A DNA stretch of 64,000 nucleotides from Solirubrobacterales bacterium. GTDB lineage: Bacteria; Actinomycetota; Thermoleophilia; Solirubrobacterales; Solirubrobacteraceae. Below the pieces are notes generated by a model, which did not search any database, was not told the DNA's origin, and was given only the letters and a program-made list of their open reading frames with translations. The stretch is taken from contig JAFAYV010000006.1 in the NCBI GenBank assembly GCA_019240115.1, positions 1-64,000 of the forward strand, read 5' to 3'. The translations under genes were made by a program, and so were the position numbers. Positions within the stretch are counted from its first letter, which is position 1, and every line of letters begins with the position of its first letter. This document shows positions 61,273 to 64,000 of this stretch, piece by piece.

Positions 61273-62832
61273 GTGTCGACGACGACCGCACAGCCCCCGC
61301 CGGCCGTCGCGCGCACCACGCCGGTGCCCGACCGGACGATCGTCCTCGGCGTCGCCGGACTCGCCGCGGTCGTCGCGGCGATCGGTCTCACCGGCCGCAG
61401 CCTCGGCTTCGACGAGGGCGCGACGGCGGCGATCGTCTCCCAGCACGGCGGGATGCTCGGCCGCGCGATCGCGCGCGATGGGGGCAACATGAGCGGCTAC
61501 TACCTGTTCATGCACGTGCTCGGGGGCGCCCTCGGCGACTCGCCGGCGGCGCTCCGGGTGCCCTCGGCGATCTTCGGCGTGGCCACTGCGGCGCTCGTGG
61601 CGCGGCTCGGCATCCGGCTGTTCGATCGTCGCGTCGGCGCGGTGGCGGGTGGGCTGTGCGCGATCAGCCTGCCGCTCGTCTACTGGGCGCAGACGGCACG
61701 CGGCTACGCGGCCATGGTGGCGTTGACGACCGCCGCGATGTCCGCCCTGGTGGAGCTCGAGGGCGAGCGCCCGCGGTTGGCCGGGGCCGGATACGTGACG
61801 GCGATGCTGCTCGCGCTGTACGCGAGCTTCGCGTCGGCGCTGGTCGTGCCGGTGCAGCTGCTGGCGGTCGCCCGCCGCGCGACGATGGCGCGGCGGCTCC
61901 TGATCGGGCTCGCCGCCGTCGCCGTCGGCGCGGTGCCGCTGATCGTGCTGGCGCTGGACCGCGGCTCGGGGCAGCTGTTCTGGGTTCCGCGCCCGTCGCC
62001 CAAGGTCGACAGCCAGGTCCTGCAGTCGCTGACCGCGACCGGGCTGGCGCCGAGCTTTCATCCCTCCGTCACGACGACCGCGGGCGTCGTGGTGACCGTG
62101 CTCGCGGTGCTCGCGCTCGCCGCGAACTGGCTGCGAGCCCGGCCGCGGGCGTGGGCGACCGGCTTCGTGCTCGCCTGGGCGATCGTGCCCGCGGCGCTGA
62201 CCTTCGTCGCTTCGCTGATCTCCCAGCCGGTGTTCCTCCCCCGCAACCTCCTGACCTCGGTGCCGGCGGTGGCGCTCGCCGTCGCCGCGGTCATCTGCGA
62301 CCCGCGGCTGCCGCGGTGGCTGGCCGGCATCGCGCTCGCGGCGGCGGTCGCGGTCCGGCTCGTGCCGGTGATCGCGAGCGTCGGGATCTCGCCCGAGCCC
62401 TGGCAGCGGGTGACCGCGCGGGTCCTCGGGGCGGCCCGCCCGGGCGACTGCGTCGCCTTCTATCCGCTCGACGCGCGCAACCCGTTTCGCTACTACGTCG
62501 CCCGCACCGGGGCCGCGCAGCGCGCCCGCGCGCCGCGATCGATCCTGCCCGCCGTGCCGTGGGGCTCGAGGGCGCCGTTCGTCGAGAACTATCCCGTGCT
62601 CTCGCCGACGGCGCTGGACGCGCGCGCCGCCGGCTGCGCCCGGCTGTGGCTCGTCTCCAGCCACGAGGGCCAGACCGACGGATCGGCGGTCTCCTTCGCC
62701 CACCTCGCGCGCTACCGGCGCCTGACCGCCGAGATCGGCCGGGCGTTCGGGACGGCGCCGGTTGACACCGAGGGCTACGCCTCGGCGATCCACGTCCGGT
62801 TGGCGGCCGGCGCGGGACGGCAGCCGGGGTGA
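61273..62832 (+). CDS. Polytopic glycosyltransferase (GT-C, PMT/ArnT-like)
   Basis: The protein has 519 residues from a GTG, one base after the previous stop. The early motif is SLGFDEGATAAIVSQHGG, with Asp-Glu where such enzymes carry their acidic pair. About nine hydrophobic segments follow, with LPLVYWAQTARGYAAMVALT resembling the SQEARAYSL stretch of the gene at 55091. A C-terminal soluble part has ARPGDCVAFYPLDARNPFRY. It is likely the partner of the MptB-like protein in envelope glycan synthesis. Confidence 0.83.
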   Translation: MSTTTAQPPPAVARTTPVPDRTIVLGVAGLAAVVAAIGLTGRSLGFDEGATAAIVSQHGGMLGRAIARDGGNMSGYYLFMHVLGGALGDSPAALRVPSAIFGVATAALVARLGIRLFDRRVGAVAGGLCAISLPLVYWAQTARGYAAMVALTTAAMSALVELEGERPRLAGAGYVTAMLLALYASFASALVVPVQLLAVARRATMARRLLIGLAAVAVGAVPLIVLALDRGSGQLFWVPRPSPKVDSQVLQSLTATGLAPSFHPSVTTTAGVVVTVLAVLALAANWLRARPRAWATGFVLAWAIVPAALTFVASLISQPVFLPRNLLTSVPAVALAVAAVICDPRLPRWLAGIALAAAVAVRLVPVIASVGISPEPWQRVTARVLGAARPGDCVAFYPLDARNPFRYYVARTGAAQRARAPRSILPAVPWGSRAPFVENYPVLSPTALDARAAGCARLWLVSSHEGQTDGSAVSFAHLARYRRLTAEIGRAFGTAPVDTEGYASAIHVRLAAGAGRQPG

Positions 62833-62867
62833 CCGATCGCCCGTTCGCGTCCCGCCGGCGCGAGCGC

Positions 62868-64000
62868 CTACGGACGCAGCGTGTGCCCGACGAAGGTCAG
62901 CAGGCTCAGCCCCACGAGCAGCGCCCCGTTGATCCACACGAGCGCCGTGAACGCCCGGCCCCTGGCATAGCGAGCGGCGACCATGAGCGCGGGGAAGGCG
63001 GTGATGAGCATCCGGGGGTTCGGCGGCACGTACTCGGAGGTGCAGGCGAAGAAGGTGATCCCGAGCGTCCACACGCACGCCTCGAGCGAGATCTCGCGGC
63101 GCGCGCGCCACATCAGGGCGAGCTCGGCGGCCAGGATCGCGGCGCCGATGATGCCGACGACGAGGTTGAGGTTGATCGTCGGTGAGTTGAAGTGCGCGGG
63201 GTCCAGCGCGGGAGTCATGCGCTGGACGAGGTGCACGAGCGCGAGCGCGTCGGTCTTCTCGCTCCAACCGTGGCGCTGGGCGATGTAGTTGGCGAACGGG
63301 CTGCCGGTCCACGCCCACAGGAAGGACAGGAACCCGAGCACGCCGGTCGCCGACAGCAGCGGGGCGACCGCGCACCGACGGATCGCCGGCCAGCTGACGC
63401 CCTCGCTGCGCAGCCAGGCCAACGCCGAGACGAGGCAGACGAGCCCGAGCAGCAGCCCGACCGGCTGGACCGCCGTGCCGAACCCGGCGAGGACGCCCGC
63501 CAGCAGCCAGCGCCGGCGCTCGAGCGCATAGATGCAACCGATCGCGAGCGGCAGCAGGATGCCCTCGGAGTAGACCATCGAGAACACGACCGCGCCGGGG
63601 AAGACGACGAACATGACGCTCGCCCGGCGGGCCGCGGCGCGACCCCACCATCCGTCGGCGAGCCGGTGCACGAGCACGGTGGCCACGAGACCGCCCGCGC
63701 TCGAGACGAGCAGGCCGGCGACCGTCGAGGCCCAGATCTGGTTGTGCGACGTGATCGCCAGGATGAGCGGCTCGAGCAGCCAGATGCAGATCGGGTACAG
63801 CGGGAAGAAGCCGAGCGTCGTCTGCCCCTGGACGACGTGGTTCGGGTAGCCGTGGTTGGCGAGCTGGCGATACCAGAGGCCGTCCCAGTGAGCGAGCTCG
63901 CCGAGGAAGTTGTGGTGGCCCAAGGAGCTCTCGAGGTAGGCGGTCAGCAGCAGCAGGCCGCGCGCCGTCAGGTAGACGACCGCGATCCAGAGCAGCTCGC
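62868..64000 (-). CDS. PIG-V-like mannosyltransferase, 5' end outside the window
   Basis: The coding frame is open to the right edge, so the N-terminus is cut. The visible 377 residues start ELLWIAVVYLTARGLLLL and soon give LAHWDGLWYRQLANHGYP, the WDxxWY motif of the GPI mannosyltransferase 2 (PIG-V) family as found in actinobacteria. FFPLYPICIWLLEPLI and MVYSEGILLPLAIGCIYALE support it. About ten membrane segments are visible. It is convergent with the preceding glycosyltransferase gene. Confidence 0.87.
   Translation of the reverse strand, partial: ELLWIAVVYLTARGLLLLTAYLESSLGHHNFLGELAHWDGLWYRQLANHGYPNHVVQGQTTLGFFPLYPICIWLLEPLILAITSHNQIWASTVAGLLVSSAGGLVATVLVHRLADGWWGRAAARRASVMFVVFPGAVVFSMVYSEGILLPLAIGCIYALERRRWLLAGVLAGFGTAVQPVGLLLGLVCLVSALAWLRSEGVSWPAIRRCAVAPLLSATGVLGFLSFLWAWTGSPFANYIAQRHGWSEKTDALALVHLVQRMTPALDPAHFNSPTINLNLVVGIIGAAILAAELALMWRARREISLEACVWTLGITFFACTSEYVPPNPRMLITAFPALMVAARYARGRAFTALVWINGALLVGLSLLTFVGHTLRP

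Noticed and set aside
60745-63651. A 968-codon minus-strand open frame across the glycosyltransferase genes
   Set aside because: Its composition is a shadow of the plus-strand membrane proteins, with no start signal or domain.

Overview
The window is about 64 kb of very GC-rich DNA, densely packed with short operons and with frequent GTG and TTG starts. It looks like the chromosome of a high-GC actinobacterium, most likely of the Thermoleophilia (Solirubrobacterales-like). Supporting signs are a GlgE-type alpha-glucan operon, F420-linked proteins (an LLM oxidoreductase beside a Zincin_2 protein), a DUF1469-DUF3618-DUF4235 stress cassette, CHAD and PAC2 proteins, and an MptB-like mannosyltransferase. 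The taxonomic placement is inference. I see no rRNA, tRNA, CRISPR array, IS element or prophage.

Layout. 1-15 kb: alpha-glucan and trehalose metabolism. A leftward operon runs glgE, treS, mak, glgB, treZ (cut by the window edge). malQ lies divergently and glgP about 2 kb further on. Together these cover trehalose to maltose (TreS), maltose-1-phosphate (Mak), linear glucan (GlgE), branching (GlgB), disproportionation (MalQ), phosphorolysis (GlgP) and release of trehalose (TreZ). 15-24 kb: ferredoxin, Mrp ATPase, a LysR regulator, F420-linked proteins, an inositol-phosphatase-like enzyme and an AddB-like helicase-nuclease. 24-35 kb: a partly decayed stretch (TetR remnant, short DUF3995 protein), then PAC2, a YhaM-like nuclease, rubredoxin, OsmC, a PLP enzyme, a stress cassette whose third gene is truncated, CHAD, an AhpD-like protein, VOC and DsbA-like proteins. 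35-44 kb: a LacI regulator divergent from an amidohydrolase and a cupin dioxygenase across three adjacent operator boxes, then an RR-PP2C phosphatase, NudC, GNAT, ferredoxin-NADP reductase, MFS and cyanase. 44-52 kb: a bacteriophytochrome with GGDEF and EAL domains, a SatP-type transporter, a frameshifted membrane protein, an AcoR-like regulator, an aldose epimerase and a DivIVA-like protein. 52-64 kb: GluQRS, a HAD phosphatase, a repetitive lipoprotein, four polytopic glycosyltransferases, a PAS-GGDEF protein, DUF429 and an MFS remnant.

The most unusual signal is not a gene. At least five gene junctions carry short tandem repeats (14 to 26 nt units) that contain the stop codon of one gene and, in three cases, the start codon of the next. 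They look as if an ancestral GTGA or ATGA stop/start overlap had been multiplied. The glgP-amidase junction has nine units arranged as three 52-nt higher-order repeats. Several convergent pairs are instead separated by compact palindromes, one of which holds both stop codons.

Limits: functions come from motif reading without database searches, start codons were chosen by Shine-Dalgarno context and family length, and the frameshifts could be assembly errors.
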